Shown here in pieces: positions 42,386 through 51,685 of a stretch of 64,000 nt of DNA. Position numbers and translations under genes: made by a program. Source of the DNA: Nocardioides sp. 503 (GTDB lineage: Bacteria > Actinomycetota > Actinomycetes > Propionibacteriales > Nocardioidaceae); the NCBI RefSeq assembly GCF_004522095.1, contig NZ_SPUI01000003.1:1339955-1403954 (forward strand), read 5' to 3'. Under the pieces are notes generated by a model. That model made no database searches. It had not been told where the DNA came from and saw only the letters and a list, made by a program, of their open reading frames with translations. The number at the start of each line of letters is the position of its first letter. The stretch's first letter is position 1.

Positions 42386-43975
42386 TTGAAGAGAACAATC
42401 ACCACCGCCCTCGCCGCGTGCGTCGTCGCACTGTCGCTCACGGCCTGCGGGTCCGGCGGCAGCGACGACGACAGCGGCAACGCGGCCGACGAGCTGCGCC
42501 TCGGCATCGCCCTCGGCGACCTCGCGACGTTCGACCCCGCCCGGGTGCTCGCGGACGCGATGCAGCTCGTGATCCCGATGTACGCGGAGACCCTGGTCGA
42601 CGTCGACCAGGACGACCCCAAGACCGTGCTGCCCAACCTGGCCACCTCCTGGGAGGCCTCCGAGGACCTGAAGACCTACACCTTCAAGCTCCGCGACGAC
42701 GTCACCTTCCCGAGCGGCAACACCATGACCGCCGAGGACGTGAAGTTCAGCCTCGAGCGCGTCAAGAACGTCCAGGGCGCCTCGGCGTTCAAGATGGGCA
42801 TCGTCGACTCGGTCAACGTCGTCGACGACACCACCGTCGAGTTCGTGCTGACCGGCCCGGACAGCTCCTTCCCCTCGCGCATGGCCGCTCCCTACCTGTC
42901 GGTCTTCGACTCCAAGGTGCTCCAGGAGAACGGCGCCGTCTCGGACGCCTCCGCCGTCACCGCGGACGACGCCCAGAAGTTCATGGACGAGACCACGGTC
43001 GGCACCGGCCCCTACGAGCTCGAGGAGTGGCGCCGCAACTCCGAGGTCGTCTTCAAGCTCCGTGACGACTACTGGGGCGAGGCCCCGGCGTTCGACACGA
43101 TCGTCCTCGAGGACATCCGCGACGCCTCCACGCAGGCCCAGCTGGTCGAGCGCGGCGACATCGACATCGCGATGGACATCGAGCCCGACACCGCCGCCTC
43201 GCTCGAGGGCAAGGACGGCATCAAGGTCGTCACCGAGCCGTCGTTCAACATCAACTACCTGGCGATGAACCACAAGAGCAAGGACGCCCCCGAGCTCGCG
43301 GACGACCGCGTGCGCCAGGCGATCCAGATGGCCGTCGACTACGACGGCATCAGCTCGGCGCTCGCCGACGGCGCCCCGCGTCCCGCGGCCGTCGTCCCGA
43401 TCGGCTTCGTGGGCTCCGACAAGGTCGAGCCGATCGGCTACGACCCCGACGCCGCCAAGAAGCTGCTCGACGAGGCCGGTGTCTCCGGTCTCGAGCTGGA
43501 TGTCGAGTTCGCCAACGTCACCTGGTACGGCGTCTCCCAGCAGAGCCTGTGGGAGAAGCTGCAGTCCGACTTCGACAAGGTCGGCATCAAGGTCAACATC
43601 CGCCCGGTGGAGTACGAGAAGTGGATCGAGGGCTACCGCGCCGGCGAGTTCTCGATCACCTCGGGCCTGTGGGCGCCGGAGGACTTCGACTCCTCGTCCT
43701 ACTTCGACCCGTTCGGTCGCGAGGCCGGCATCTACGGCGAGCGCACCTCGATGGACTTCCCGATCGGCCAGAAGCTCTACGACGAGTACCTCGCCGAGAA
43801 GGACCCGGCCGGCCGCGAGAGCATCGCCGAGGAGCTCATCACCGAGATGCGCGACGACGCGACGCTGATCCCGCTGTTCCAGGCCAACAAGTTCCTGGTG
43901 CACTCGGACGCCGTCACCGGGGTGCGCTACAGCCCCAACAAGCAGATCCGCCTCTCGGAGATCAAGCCCAGCTGA
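42386..43975 (+). CDS. Dipeptide/oligopeptide-type ABC substrate-binding lipoprotein
   Basis: Family 5 solute-binding protein, 529 residues with the chosen TTG start. The TTG at 42386 has GGAG six bases upstream and gives a standard lipoprotein signal (KRTITTALAACVVALSLTAC). ATG at 42362 and 42374 are alternatives with poorer sites. Body motifs: YTFKLRDDVTFPSGN, GTGPYELEEW, RVRQAIQMAVDYDGI. A TTGACA box lies at 42322-42327, but no clear -10 follows. No permease or ATPase is adjacent. The dipeptide-type permease/ATPase set at 51.7-55.8 kb lacks a binding protein and may use this one (inference). A shikimate-dehydrogenase-like gene follows. Confidence 0.92.
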   Translation: MKRTITTALAACVVALSLTACGSGGSDDDSGNAADELRLGIALGDLATFDPARVLADAMQLVIPMYAETLVDVDQDDPKTVLPNLATSWEASEDLKTYTFKLRDDVTFPSGNTMTAEDVKFSLERVKNVQGASAFKMGIVDSVNVVDDTTVEFVLTGPDSSFPSRMAAPYLSVFDSKVLQENGAVSDASAVTADDAQKFMDETTVGTGPYELEEWRRNSEVVFKLRDDYWGEAPAFDTIVLEDIRDASTQAQLVERGDIDIAMDIEPDTAASLEGKDGIKVVTEPSFNINYLAMNHKSKDAPELADDRVRQAIQMAVDYDGISSALADGAPRPAAVVPIGFVGSDKVEPIGYDPDAAKKLLDEAGVSGLELDVEFANVTWYGVSQQSLWEKLQSDFDKVGIKVNIRPVEYEKWIEGYRAGEFSITSGLWAPEDFDSSSYFDPFGREAGIYGERTSMDFPIGQKLYDEYLAEKDPAGRESIAEELITEMRDDATLIPLFQANKFLVHSDAVTGVRYSPNKQIRLSEIKPS

Positions 43976-44013
43976 TCCCCGCAGGCTGACCGGCCCGCTC
44001 CACCCGTTCCACC

Positions 44014-44049
44014 CGCGAGGCCCCCGACGACGACGTCGGGGGCCTCGCG
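44014..44049 (+). terminator. Terminator after the binding-protein gene
   Basis: A perfect 15-bp stem (CGCGAGGCCCCCGAC/GTCGGGGGCCTCGCG, 6-nt loop) begins 39 bp after the stop codon and ends 20 bp before the next start. Expression of the following gene may therefore be partly separate. Confidence 0.75.
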
Positions 44050-44069
44050 GCACTCCCAGGAGGATCCCT

Positions 44070-44888
44070 GTGCGCATCACCGGCCGCACCGCCGTCATGT
44101 TCATCCTGTGCGACCCCGTCGACCACGTCCGCGGGAGCGACCTGCTCAACCGCCGCTTCGCCGCGGCCGGCGACGACGTGGCGGTGTCGCCGCTGCACGT
44201 GCTGCCCGAGGACCTCGCCGCGGTCGTCGGGACCCTGCGGGCCCTGCGCAACGTCGCCGGCTTCGGCGTGACCATCCCGCACAAGGTCGCGGTCGTCGAC
44301 CGTCTCGACGACCTGACCGACCGTGCGCGCCTGGTCGGTGCCGTCAACTTCGTGCGCCGCGACGCCGACGGTCGGCTGACCGGCGACAACGTGGACGGCG
44401 GCGGCTTCCTCGCCGGTCTCGCCGCCGACGGCATCGCCGTCGAGGGTGCCTCCGTGCTGCTGGTCGGGGCCGGCGGCGCGGGACGCGCCCTGGCCTTCGC
44501 GGTGGCCGGGGCCGGTGCCCGGCGGCTGGCGATTCACAACCGCAGCGAGGACGCCGCGCGCGAGCTGGCCGCGGCGGTCGCGGCCGCCCGCCCGGGCTGC
44601 GAGGTCGTCGTCTCCGACGGCGACCCCGGGGCCGTCGACCTGCTCGTCAACGCCACCTCGCTCGGGCTGCGCGCCGGCGACCCGCTGCCTGCGGACGTCT
44701 CGCGGATGTCGCCCGGGGCAGCGGTCGCCGAGATCGTCATCGAGCCCCGGACGACGCCGCTGCTCGAGGCCGCCCTCGCCCGCGGCATGCGGGTGTCCTA
44801 CGGGCAGTCGATGCTCGAGGGCCAGTTCGACCTGGTCCGCGCCTTCGTCTGGCCCGACCGGCTGCCGCCGCGCGTCTCCGAGGGCTGA
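44070..44888 (+). CDS. Shikimate dehydrogenase-family oxidoreductase
   Basis: A 272-residue AroE/YdiB-like NAD(P) enzyme. The substrate domain has FGVTIPHK (catalytic lysine), AVNFVRR and GDNVDGGGF. The Rossmann domain has GAGGAGRALAF near residue 132, and the C-terminus YGQSMLEGQ. Strong RBS (AGGAGG). The N-terminus lacks the usual serine pair of AroE (it reads MFILCDPVDHVRGSD), and no aro gene is nearby. Use on quinate or another cyclic polyol-like acid is therefore as likely as core shikimate synthesis. Confidence 0.88.
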   Translation: MRITGRTAVMFILCDPVDHVRGSDLLNRRFAAAGDDVAVSPLHVLPEDLAAVVGTLRALRNVAGFGVTIPHKVAVVDRLDDLTDRARLVGAVNFVRRDADGRLTGDNVDGGGFLAGLAADGIAVEGASVLLVGAGGAGRALAFAVAGAGARRLAIHNRSEDAARELAAAVAAARPGCEVVVSDGDPGAVDLLVNATSLGLRAGDPLPADVSRMSPGAAVAEIVIEPRTTPLLEAALARGMRVSYGQSMLEGQFDLVRAFVWPDRLPPRVSEG

Positions 44889-44889
44889 G

Positions 44890-45591
44890 TCAGGACCAGG
44901 TGGTCTCGCCGTGCCGGTCCACGAACCGGCCGGAGGCGTGGCCGGGTCCCTCGGTCGCGAGCGCCACGACGGCGTCGGTCCCCTCGGTCACGGTCTGCGG
45001 GCCGCTGTGGGCGTTGAGGTCGGTCGCGGTGTAGCCGGGGTCGGCGGCGTTGATGCGGATGTCCGGGAAGGCCTTGGCGTACTGCGTCGTCAGCATCGTG
45101 AGGGCGGCCTTGGAGGCCGTGTAGACGGGTGCGACGACGTGCGACTCCGGGCGGGACGGGTCATGGGTGTGCTCGAGGGAGCCCATCCCGCTGCTGACGT
45201 TGACGATGACGGGGTCGGCCGATCGTCCCAGGAGCGGGAGGAAGGCGGTGGTCGTCCGGACGGCGCCGGCGACGTTGACGTCGAGCACGTCGAGGACGTC
45301 CTGGCCGCTGAGGTCGGCCGGCTCGACGCCGTAGGTGCCGGCGACGCCGGCGTTGTTGATGAGCACGTCGAGGTGTCCCTCGTGGCTCTCGACGTCGGCG
45401 GCGGCGGCCCGGACGGAGTCGTCGTCGGTGACGTCGATCTGGGCGAACCGGACGCCGAGGTCTCGCGCCGCGGCGGCGCCGCGCTCGGGGTCCCGCGCGC
45501 CCAGGATGACGGTGTGGCCGAGCTCGGCGAGGCGGCGGGCGGTCTCGAGGCCGAGGCCCTTGTTGGCTCCGGTGATGAAGGTGGTGGTCAT
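44890..45591 (-). CDS. SDR-family oxidoreductase
   Basis: A 233-residue short-chain dehydrogenase of the carbonyl-reductase-like type. TGANKGLG cofactor motif at 7-14, NNAG, catalytic Ser (NVSSGMGS) and YTASK. It is convergent with the shikimate-dehydrogenase-like gene and divergent from an XRE/MmyB-like regulator, a pairing common in actinomycetes. That regulator probably controls it. The substrate is unknown. Confidence 0.93.
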   Translation of the reverse strand: MTTTFITGANKGLGLETARRLAELGHTVILGARDPERGAAAARDLGVRFAQIDVTDDDSVRAAAADVESHEGHLDVLINNAGVAGTYGVEPADLSGQDVLDVLDVNVAGAVRTTTAFLPLLGRSADPVIVNVSSGMGSLEHTHDPSRPESHVVAPVYTASKAALTMLTTQYAKAFPDIRINAADPGYTATDLNAHSGPQTVTEGTDAVVALATEGPGHASGRFVDRHGETTWS

Positions 45592-45702
45592 GGCTCGATC
45601 CTGCGCGCTCCGGCAGGGCGCCACCAGGGACGTCGCGACGGTAGGAGCGGCAGTACCACCCAGGATCGCCCCGAGGGTGCGTCGGCGAGGGATGATGGTG
45701 GG

Positions 45703-46575
45703 GTGACGACCGCCAGCGACCTCGGCTCCACGATCCGTGCCTGGCGCGACCGGCTGGCACCGTCCGCCGCCGGGCTGCCCACCCGGCTCGGGCGGCGGAC
45801 GACCGGGCTGCGCCGCGAGGAGCTGGCCGAGCTGGCCGGTGTCTCGGTCGACTACGTCGTACGCCTCGAGCAGGGCCGGGCCACGACGCCGTCGTCCCAG
45901 GTCGTCGCCGCGCTGGCCCGCGCCCTCCAGCTGAGCGCCGAGGAGCGCGACCACCTGTTCCGGCTGGCCTCCCTCGCGCCGCCCAGCAGCGGGCACGTCT
46001 CCGAGCACCTGTCCCCGAGCGTGCAGCGCGTCGTGTCGCGCCTGGGCGACGCGGCGGTCGCCGTCTTCGCCGCCGACTGGCAGCTGGTCTGGTGGAACCG
46101 CAGCTGGGCCGCGGTGCTCGGCGACCCGGCCGGCGTGCCGGTGCCCGTGCGCAACTTCGCCCGCTGCGTCTTCCCCCTCCCCGGAGACGGTGCCGCCGTC
46201 GCCCAGTGGCCCGTCGTCGTGCAGGACCAGGCGCACACCGAGGCCGCGGTGGCCTCCGACCTGCGTCGCGCCACCGGCCGCTTCCCCGACGATCCGCGGC
46301 TCCACGGCCTGGTCCGGAGCCTGCTGGCCGGCAACGCCCGCTTCGCCGAGCTGTGGGCCGCCGGCACGGTCAGCGCCCACCGCGAGGACCGCAAGGTGGT
46401 TCACCACCCCTCCGTCGGACCGATCTCCGTCGACTGCGACACCCTCACCGACGGCGACGCCGACCTCAAGATCGTCGTGATGTCCGCCGCCCCTGGCACC
46501 GAGGACGAGAGTTGCTTTCGCCTCGCCGTGGTCGTGGGCGCCCCGGACTCCGTGCCAGCCATGCCGAAGGCCTGA
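45703..46575 (+). CDS. XRE-family regulator with MmyB-like ligand-binding domain
   Basis: A 290-residue regulator. HTH_XRE at about 28-85 (RREELAELAGVSVDYVVRLEQGR). The C-terminal MmyB/MLTR-like PAS-type domain covers about 105-280 (WQLVWWNRSWAAVLGDP, FARCVFP, KVVHHPSVGPISVDCDTL). The family binds small hydrophobic ligands and regulates divergent dehydrogenases. GTG at 45703 follows GAGGGATG. Confidence 0.92.
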   Translation: MTTASDLGSTIRAWRDRLAPSAAGLPTRLGRRTTGLRREELAELAGVSVDYVVRLEQGRATTPSSQVVAALARALQLSAEERDHLFRLASLAPPSSGHVSEHLSPSVQRVVSRLGDAAVAVFAADWQLVWWNRSWAAVLGDPAGVPVPVRNFARCVFPLPGDGAAVAQWPVVVQDQAHTEAAVASDLRRATGRFPDDPRLHGLVRSLLAGNARFAELWAAGTVSAHREDRKVVHHPSVGPISVDCDTLTDGDADLKIVVMSAAPGTEDESCFRLAVVVGAPDSVPAMPKA

Positions 46576-46578
46576 CGA

Positions 46579-48813
46579 TCAGCCCGAGGTCGACCTGGCG
46601 AGGAACTCGCGGACGGCGTTCTCGGTGAGCCGGGCGACGTTGTTGTCGAAGCCGTCGTAGGCCAGGCTGCCGGTCCACGAGATGGCGGCCGTCGACAGGA
46701 CGGCGCCGCCCGCCGGCGTCTCGAAGTACGTGACGTCCGCCCGGACGTCGGGGTTGTTGGTGCCGTTGATCAGCGGCGTCGGCGCGGGCACGTTCTCGTT
46801 GGAGGCGAGGTAGTAGGCCGAGTGCGGCTGGGAGGTCGCCACGACCAGAGCGTGCCGCGGGGTGCCGAGACTGACGTCGGCGCGGTCGATCTCGTCGCCG
46901 GCGGCGCCGCCCAGCACGAGGCCGAAGTCGCCGATCACGTCGCCCTCGACGCCCTCGAAGAGGAACGCCGCGCGCTCGTCGTGCGAGGCCTCCGTGCGCT
47001 CGAAGCCGGGCGTGGCGTCGTCCCAGCCCTGTCCGGCCATGCCGATCCCGACCAGGAGGTTGGGCGCCCGGCCCCGCAGCCGCCAGAGCCCGCCCTCCTC
47101 CACCGACTGGCTCATGACCGTCTCGCCGGGCTCGCTCTGCCAGGTGCGGATGCCCTGGTGGCCACGGCGCATCTCGACCAGGTGCGGGCGGTCGAGGTCG
47201 GCGCTGGTCACCCAGTAGAAGCCGTTGCCGCCGAGGTAGACGATGCTGCCGCCGTCGTCCAGGAGGGCCTGGGCGGCGTCGAGCATCCGCTTGCTCCAGT
47301 ACTCCGGGTGGCTGCCCGTGACCAGGACGCGGTGCCCGGCGAGGGCGTCGACACCCTGCTCGTGCAGCGCGTGGTCGGTCGTGACCGCGTGCTCGATGCC
47401 GAGGTGCCGCAGCCAGGTCGGGATGACCAGGTCGGCGGCGAAGTGGCGCGGCGCGTCCTGGATGGCGCTGCGGAAGTCCCAGCGCATGTTGAGGATCGGG
47501 CGCAGGTGCGAGGAGTAGCAGACTCCCGAGCCGTCGGTGTGGTGGTCGTAGAGGGAGCTGCCGAACTCGCGGTGCGCGTAGATCTGCTTGTCGCGGTCGC
47601 TGGGGATGACCTCGCGGTTGGTCAGGACGTCGCCGGAGTAGTCGAACTCCTCGGCCAGCCGGGCGTTGGCGTAGGCCAGGTAGGAGAACGTCGGCAGCAG
47701 GAACAGCACGCCGCCCGGACTCTGCGGCCGTACGACGACGGGCACGTGGTCCACCGAGTCGGAGCCCTCCACCAGCACCGCGTAGATCCCGCTCGGGAGG
47801 TCGTCGGGCAGGGCCAGCTCGTGCGTGACCGTCCAGCCGCAGTCCTCGAGGTCGTCGCTGTGGAAGTGCGCGGCGGCGTACTGGCCCGGCGCGAGGCGGT
47901 GGTCGACCTCGGTGGCGTCCCACCAGCGACCGGTGACGTTGCGGGTCGGGGCGTTGACGAGCAGTCCGTCCGGGGCGCCGTCGGTCGTGCCGCGGAACAC
48001 CGTGGTGGCGAAGTCGCTGCCGAGGTCCCAGGCCGCGAGCGGGGCGTGGGCCCGGGGGTCGGTCGCCAGCTCCGCCAGGGCGTCCGCGTCGCGGGCGCCG
48101 TCGAGGACGGTGGGCGCGTCGAGCTTGCCGTCGTAGCAGTGGAGGCCGCGCGGGCTCCCGTCGGCGGCGGTGGTGGTGCCACCGGCCGCGAGCAGCAGGC
48201 GGTGCAGCGGCCCGAGCCCGCCCAGGTCGCCGCTCGCCTCGGTGGTGCGGGGCCGGTCGCCTGGCACGAGCCGGTCGAGCGGGCGCACGTGCAGCCGCAG
48301 GCTGCCGGCGAGGGGGTCGACCGAGAGGGCGAGGGTCACCCACTGCCGCAGCTGGAGCGGTACCTCGTCGACGACCTCGACCACCCGGCCGCCGGTGCGG
48401 ACGCGCCCGGTGAGCACCCCGTCGGCGTCCGCGGTGAGCTCGACGGTGCCACCGACAGTGCCCTGGTCGCCGCCCAGGGACAGCAGGGTCGAGCCCTCGC
48501 TCGCGAAGCGCGTGGGCCAGGCGTGCACCACGACCGTGAGCCCGCCGTCGGCGGCGAGGTCGAGGCCGTCGACGAGGCCGAACGACCCCACGTGGATCGG
48601 CTGCGCCGTCCCCGAGGTCTCCTGGACGGGGACGGAGGCAACCGGCCGGTGCCGGTGCCGGATCCGCTCGGTGTCGCCGTCGGCCCAGGGCCGCACCAGC
48701 GACACCCGCAGCCGCTCCGAGCCCGACGACGTGTGCAGCCGGACGACCTCACCCGGGGCGTGGTCGAGGCGGTCGCAGTAGGCGAAGGTCTCCTGCTCCG
48801 AGGTGCCCGCCAC
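46579..48813 (-). CDS. N,N-dimethylformamidase beta-subunit-like iron hydrolase
   Basis: A 744-residue protein of the dimethylformamidase large-subunit family. An N-terminal lectin-like half (about 70-240) precedes the catalytic half. Residues align with the unusual Fe site of the Paracoccus enzyme: Tyr381 (SYLAYAN), Tyr422 (SSLYDHH), His502 and Glu504 (GSHPEYWS). They lie 17-18 positions earlier than the published Tyr399/Tyr440/His519/Glu521 (numbers from memory). The small alpha subunit of that enzyme is not encoded nearby. GTG start 3 bp after the SDR stop, without a clear RBS, so translation is probably coupled. Hydrolysis of an amide is expected; the substrate is unknown. Last gene of an eight-gene catabolic operon. 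Confidence 0.88.
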   Translation of the reverse strand: MAGTSEQETFAYCDRLDHAPGEVVRLHTSSGSERLRVSLVRPWADGDTERIRHRHRPVASVPVQETSGTAQPIHVGSFGLVDGLDLAADGGLTVVVHAWPTRFASEGSTLLSLGGDQGTVGGTVELTADADGVLTGRVRTGGRVVEVVDEVPLQLRQWVTLALSVDPLAGSLRLHVRPLDRLVPGDRPRTTEASGDLGGLGPLHRLLLAAGGTTTAADGSPRGLHCYDGKLDAPTVLDGARDADALAELATDPRAHAPLAAWDLGSDFATTVFRGTTDGAPDGLLVNAPTRNVTGRWWDATEVDHRLAPGQYAAAHFHSDDLEDCGWTVTHELALPDDLPSGIYAVLVEGSDSVDHVPVVVRPQSPGGVLFLLPTFSYLAYANARLAEEFDYSGDVLTNREVIPSDRDKQIYAHREFGSSLYDHHTDGSGVCYSSHLRPILNMRWDFRSAIQDAPRHFAADLVIPTWLRHLGIEHAVTTDHALHEQGVDALAGHRVLVTGSHPEYWSKRMLDAAQALLDDGGSIVYLGGNGFYWVTSADLDRPHLVEMRRGHQGIRTWQSEPGETVMSQSVEEGGLWRLRGRAPNLLVGIGMAGQGWDDATPGFERTEASHDERAAFLFEGVEGDVIGDFGLVLGGAAGDEIDRADVSLGTPRHALVVATSQPHSAYYLASNENVPAPTPLINGTNNPDVRADVTYFETPAGGAVLSTAAISWTGSLAYDGFDNNVARLTENAVREFLARSTSG

Positions 48814-48816
48814 CGC

Positions 48817-49545
48817 TCAGGAGGCCTGGCTGGTCGGGGCGATGACGACCTCGCGGACGCACACGTCCTGGGGGAGCTCGTAGAGGCCGACGATGGTCTC
48901 CGCGATCGTGGCCGCCTCCAGGCCGCCGCTCAGGCGGGTCTTGGTGGCCTCGTAGGACTCCTTGATGGCGGCGTCGGACACCGACACGAGGAGGTCGGTG
49001 TCGACGATCCCGGGGGAGACGAGGCTGAAGCGCACGCCGTCGTCGGCGTGCTCGCGGCGCATCGTCTCGGTCATGGCGTTCACGGCGAACTTGGTGCCGC
49101 TGTAGACCGCGTGGTTGGGGTAGACGTTGTGGCCGGCGATGGAGGAGATGTTGACGACCGTGCCGCGGCCGGCGGCGACCATGCCCGGCAGCACGAGCTG
49201 GGTGGCGGTCAGCAGGGCCAGGCAGTTGACGTCGAAGAGGGTGCGCCACTCCTCGGGGTCCTGGTCGACGACCCGCGACAGCGGCATCACCCCGGCGTTG
49301 TTGACGAGCAGGTCGGGGGCGCCGTGGCGCGCCGTCGCCTCGTCCAGCGCGGCGGCGAGCGCCTCACGGTCGGTCACGTCGACGGACCGGGCGAGGGAGT
49401 CGGGGACCTGCAGCTGCTCGATGAGCTCGGCGCGTCGGGCCAGGAGGAGGGTCGGGTAGCCCCGGCTGCCGAACGCCTGTGCCGTGGCGGCACCGATCCC
49501 GGAGCTGGCTCCGGTGATGACGACGAGCGGACGGTCCTGGGACAT
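48817..49545 (-). CDS. SDR-family oxidoreductase
   Basis: A 242-residue short-chain dehydrogenase of the YdfG-like group. TGASSGIG at 11-18, NNAGVM, catalytic Ser (NISSIAG) and YSGTK (Tyr/Lys). AGGAG precedes the ATG. It lies between the GntR gene (47 bp) and the dimethylformamidase-like gene (3 bp) in one operon, so it probably oxidises or reduces an intermediate of that pathway. Confidence 0.92.
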   Translation of the reverse strand: MSQDRPLVVITGASSGIGAATAQAFGSRGYPTLLLARRAELIEQLQVPDSLARSVDVTDREALAAALDEATARHGAPDLLVNNAGVMPLSRVVDQDPEEWRTLFDVNCLALLTATQLVLPGMVAAGRGTVVNISSIAGHNVYPNHAVYSGTKFAVNAMTETMRREHADDGVRFSLVSPGIVDTDLLVSVSDAAIKESYEATKTRLSGGLEAATIAETIVGLYELPQDVCVREVVIAPTSQAS

Positions 49546-49592
49546 GCGGATCTCCTGGGGGGGATGGCGGACCTGGTGGTCCGGGTGGGGGT

Positions 49593-50384
49593 TCAGAGGC
49601 GCGAGGAGTTGCTCGCCCACTTCTCGGGTCGCAGGACCGGCGAGTCGAGGTGTCCCGACTTCTTGATCACCGCGAGGAAGGACTTCAGGTGGCGCTCCAT
49701 CGCCTCGGAGGCCCGCTCGGGCTCCCGGGCGGCGATGGCCTCGACGATGTCGCGGTGCGCGCCGCGGGCGACGCAGACGTCGTCGTGGGACAGGCCGGCC
49801 TGCGGGGTGTGCCAGGCCGCGATGTTGAGGACGTAGCCGAGCGAGACCCGGTAGAACTCGTTGCCGCACGAGTCGGCGATGAGGTTGTGGAAGGACACCA
49901 CGCCCTCGACGGTCTCCTGACCCTCGTCGTCGGTGGCGCGGAACATCGCCTCGATCTGCTCCTCGGTGGCGTGCGTGGCCGCGAGGCTGGCCGCCGCCGA
50001 CTCCACCCCGAGGCGGAAGTGGAACAGGTCGCCGAGCGTGGCGTCGGACAGCGCGAGGAGGACGGCGATGGACCGGGTGGCCTGCGAGACGTCCGGGCGG
50101 CTGACCCGCACCCCGCCGTAGGGACCGCGGCGGGTGCTGATGAGGCCCTCGGACTCGAGCAGCCGCAGGGCCTCGCGGACCGTGCCGCGGCTGTAGCCGG
50201 TGCGCTCGATCAGCTCGCTCTCGTTGGGGAGGTCGCGACCCACCGGCATCTTGGTCACGACGATCTCGTCGCGCAGCTTGTCGGCGAGGACGGCGGAGGC
50301 CTTGGGCACCTTGGACTTGGGCCAGGGCGGCCGCTCGCTCTGGTCGGCCTTGATGAGGTCGCGACCGGAGAGGTCGTAGTTCAT
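49593..50384 (-). CDS. GntR-family (FadR-type) transcriptional regulator
   Basis: A 263-residue regulator. N-terminal winged HTH at about 28-100 (LRDEIVVTKMPVGRDLPNE, YSRGTVREALRLLESEGLI). The FCD-like helical effector domain spans about 115-245, with histidine- and Asp-containing helices (FHNLIADSCGN, ARGAHRDIVEAIAARE) that bind metal and a carboxylate ligand in related proteins. It is embedded in the operon it probably regulates from the 55.8 kb divergent promoter. Confidence 0.93.
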   Translation of the reverse strand: MNYDLSGRDLIKADQSERPPWPKSKVPKASAVLADKLRDEIVVTKMPVGRDLPNESELIERTGYSRGTVREALRLLESEGLISTRRGPYGGVRVSRPDVSQATRSIAVLLALSDATLGDLFHFRLGVESAAASLAATHATEEQIEAMFRATDDEGQETVEGVVSFHNLIADSCGNEFYRVSLGYVLNIAAWHTPQAGLSHDDVCVARGAHRDIVEAIAAREPERASEAMERHLKSFLAVIKKSGHLDSPVLRPEKWASNSSRL

Positions 50385-50425
50385 GGGGGGCTCCTGGGGT
50401 CTGGACGCCGGGAGGGGACCGGCGC

Positions 50426-51685
50426 TCACGAGTCTGCGCCACCGTGGCGCATGCGTCGGATCATCTCCTGCGACAGCCCCAGTGTCTGCAGCACCGCGTC
50501 GGTGTCCGCGCCGTGGCGCGGCGGCGCGGACGTGACGGGCAGGGAGGCCCCGTCGACGCGCAGCGGCGTCCGGACCTGCGGGACGCCGTCGACCTCGACC
50601 ACCATCCGCTCGGCGATGACCGGGTCGGCGAAGACCTCGGGGAGCGTGTTGACCGGCGCGACAGGGACCTCGGCGGCGGTCAGGACCTCCAGCCAGTGCG
50701 CCCGGCCATGCGTCAGCAGCCGCGCCTCGAGCTCGGCCACGAGCTCGGCCCGGTGGGTCACCCGGGCCCGGTTGTCGACGAACCTCGGGTCCTCGGCGAG
50801 CTCGGGAGCGCCCAGGCCCTGCGCGAACCGCGAGAACTGGCGGTCGGTCCCGACGGCGACGGCCAGCGGCTGGTCGGCCGTCTCGAGCGTCTCGTAGGGC
50901 GCGATGCTCGGGTGCTGGTTGCCGAAGAGCGAGGGCTCCTTGCCGGCGGCGAGCCAGCCGGAGGCCATGTTGGCCAGCATCGAGACCTGCGCGTCGAGCA
51001 GCGAGATCTCGATGTGGCGGCCGCGGCCGGTGGTCTCGCGCTCGTGCAGCGAGCTCACGATCCCGAGCGCCGCGAACACCCCGGCGAACAGGTCGGTGAC
51101 CGCGACGCCGACGCGGGTGGGGGTGCCGCCCTTGGCGCCGGTGATGGACATCAGGCCGCCCATGGCCTGGGCGAGGAAGTCGAAGCCCGGCCGCTCGGCG
51201 TAGGGGTTGTCGGAGCCGAAGCCCGAGATGGAGGCGGTGACCACGCGCGGGTTGTCGACGGCCACGGAGTCGCGGTCCAGGCCGAACGCCGCCAGCCGAC
51301 CGGGCAGGAAGTTGTCGATGACCACGTCGGCGTGCCGCGCCAGGTGCTGCGCCACCCGGGCGCCGTCGGGGTCGGCGAGGTCGAGGCACACGCTGCGCTT
51401 GTTGTGGTTGACCGCCAGGAAGTAGGAGGCCGTCACGCCGTCGGGCGCGAACGGCGGGCCCCAGTGGCGGGTCTCGTCGCCACGCGAGGGCGACTCCACC
51501 TTGATCACGTCGGCGCCGAGGTCGGCGAGGTTCATGGTGGCGTAGGGACCGGCCAGGATCCGGGTGAGGTCGAGGACCCGCACCCCGGTGAGCGGTCCGG
51601 GCCGGGTCTCACCGGCGGGCCAGCCGGTCGACGACTCGACCGCGAGCTGCTCGTCCGCCTGCGTCTCGTCGGGCAGGTCGGTCAC
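50426..51685 (-). CDS. CaiB/BaiF (class III) CoA-transferase
   Basis: A 419-residue family III CoA-transferase, moving CoA between carboxylic acids through an aspartyl intermediate. N-terminal VLDLTRILAGPYATM, FLAVNHNKRSV, and the catalytic Asp169 in RPGFDFLAQAMGG, the same number as in formyl-CoA transferase. The GTG start overlaps the ATPase stop (GTGA). Its presence shows that a carboxylic acid made in this pathway is activated to a CoA ester. The acids involved are unknown. Confidence 0.94.
   Translation of the reverse strand: MTDLPDETQADEQLAVESSTGWPAGETRPGPLTGVRVLDLTRILAGPYATMNLADLGADVIKVESPSRGDETRHWGPPFAPDGVTASYFLAVNHNKRSVCLDLADPDGARVAQHLARHADVVIDNFLPGRLAAFGLDRDSVAVDNPRVVTASISGFGSDNPYAERPGFDFLAQAMGGLMSITGAKGGTPTRVGVAVTDLFAGVFAALGIVSSLHERETTGRGRHIEISLLDAQVSMLANMASGWLAAGKEPSLFGNQHPSIAPYETLETADQPLAVAVGTDRQFSRFAQGLGAPELAEDPRFVDNRARVTHRAELVAELEARLLTHGRAHWLEVLTAAEVPVAPVNTLPEVFADPVIAERMVVEVDGVPQVRTPLRVDGASLPVTSAPPRHGADTDAVLQTLGLSQEMIRRMRHGGADS

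Noticed and set aside
44070..44888. Assignment of the shikimate-dehydrogenase-like gene as core aroE
   Set aside because: No aromatic-biosynthesis neighbours, and the substrate-pocket N-terminus differs from AroE, so only the family is assigned.
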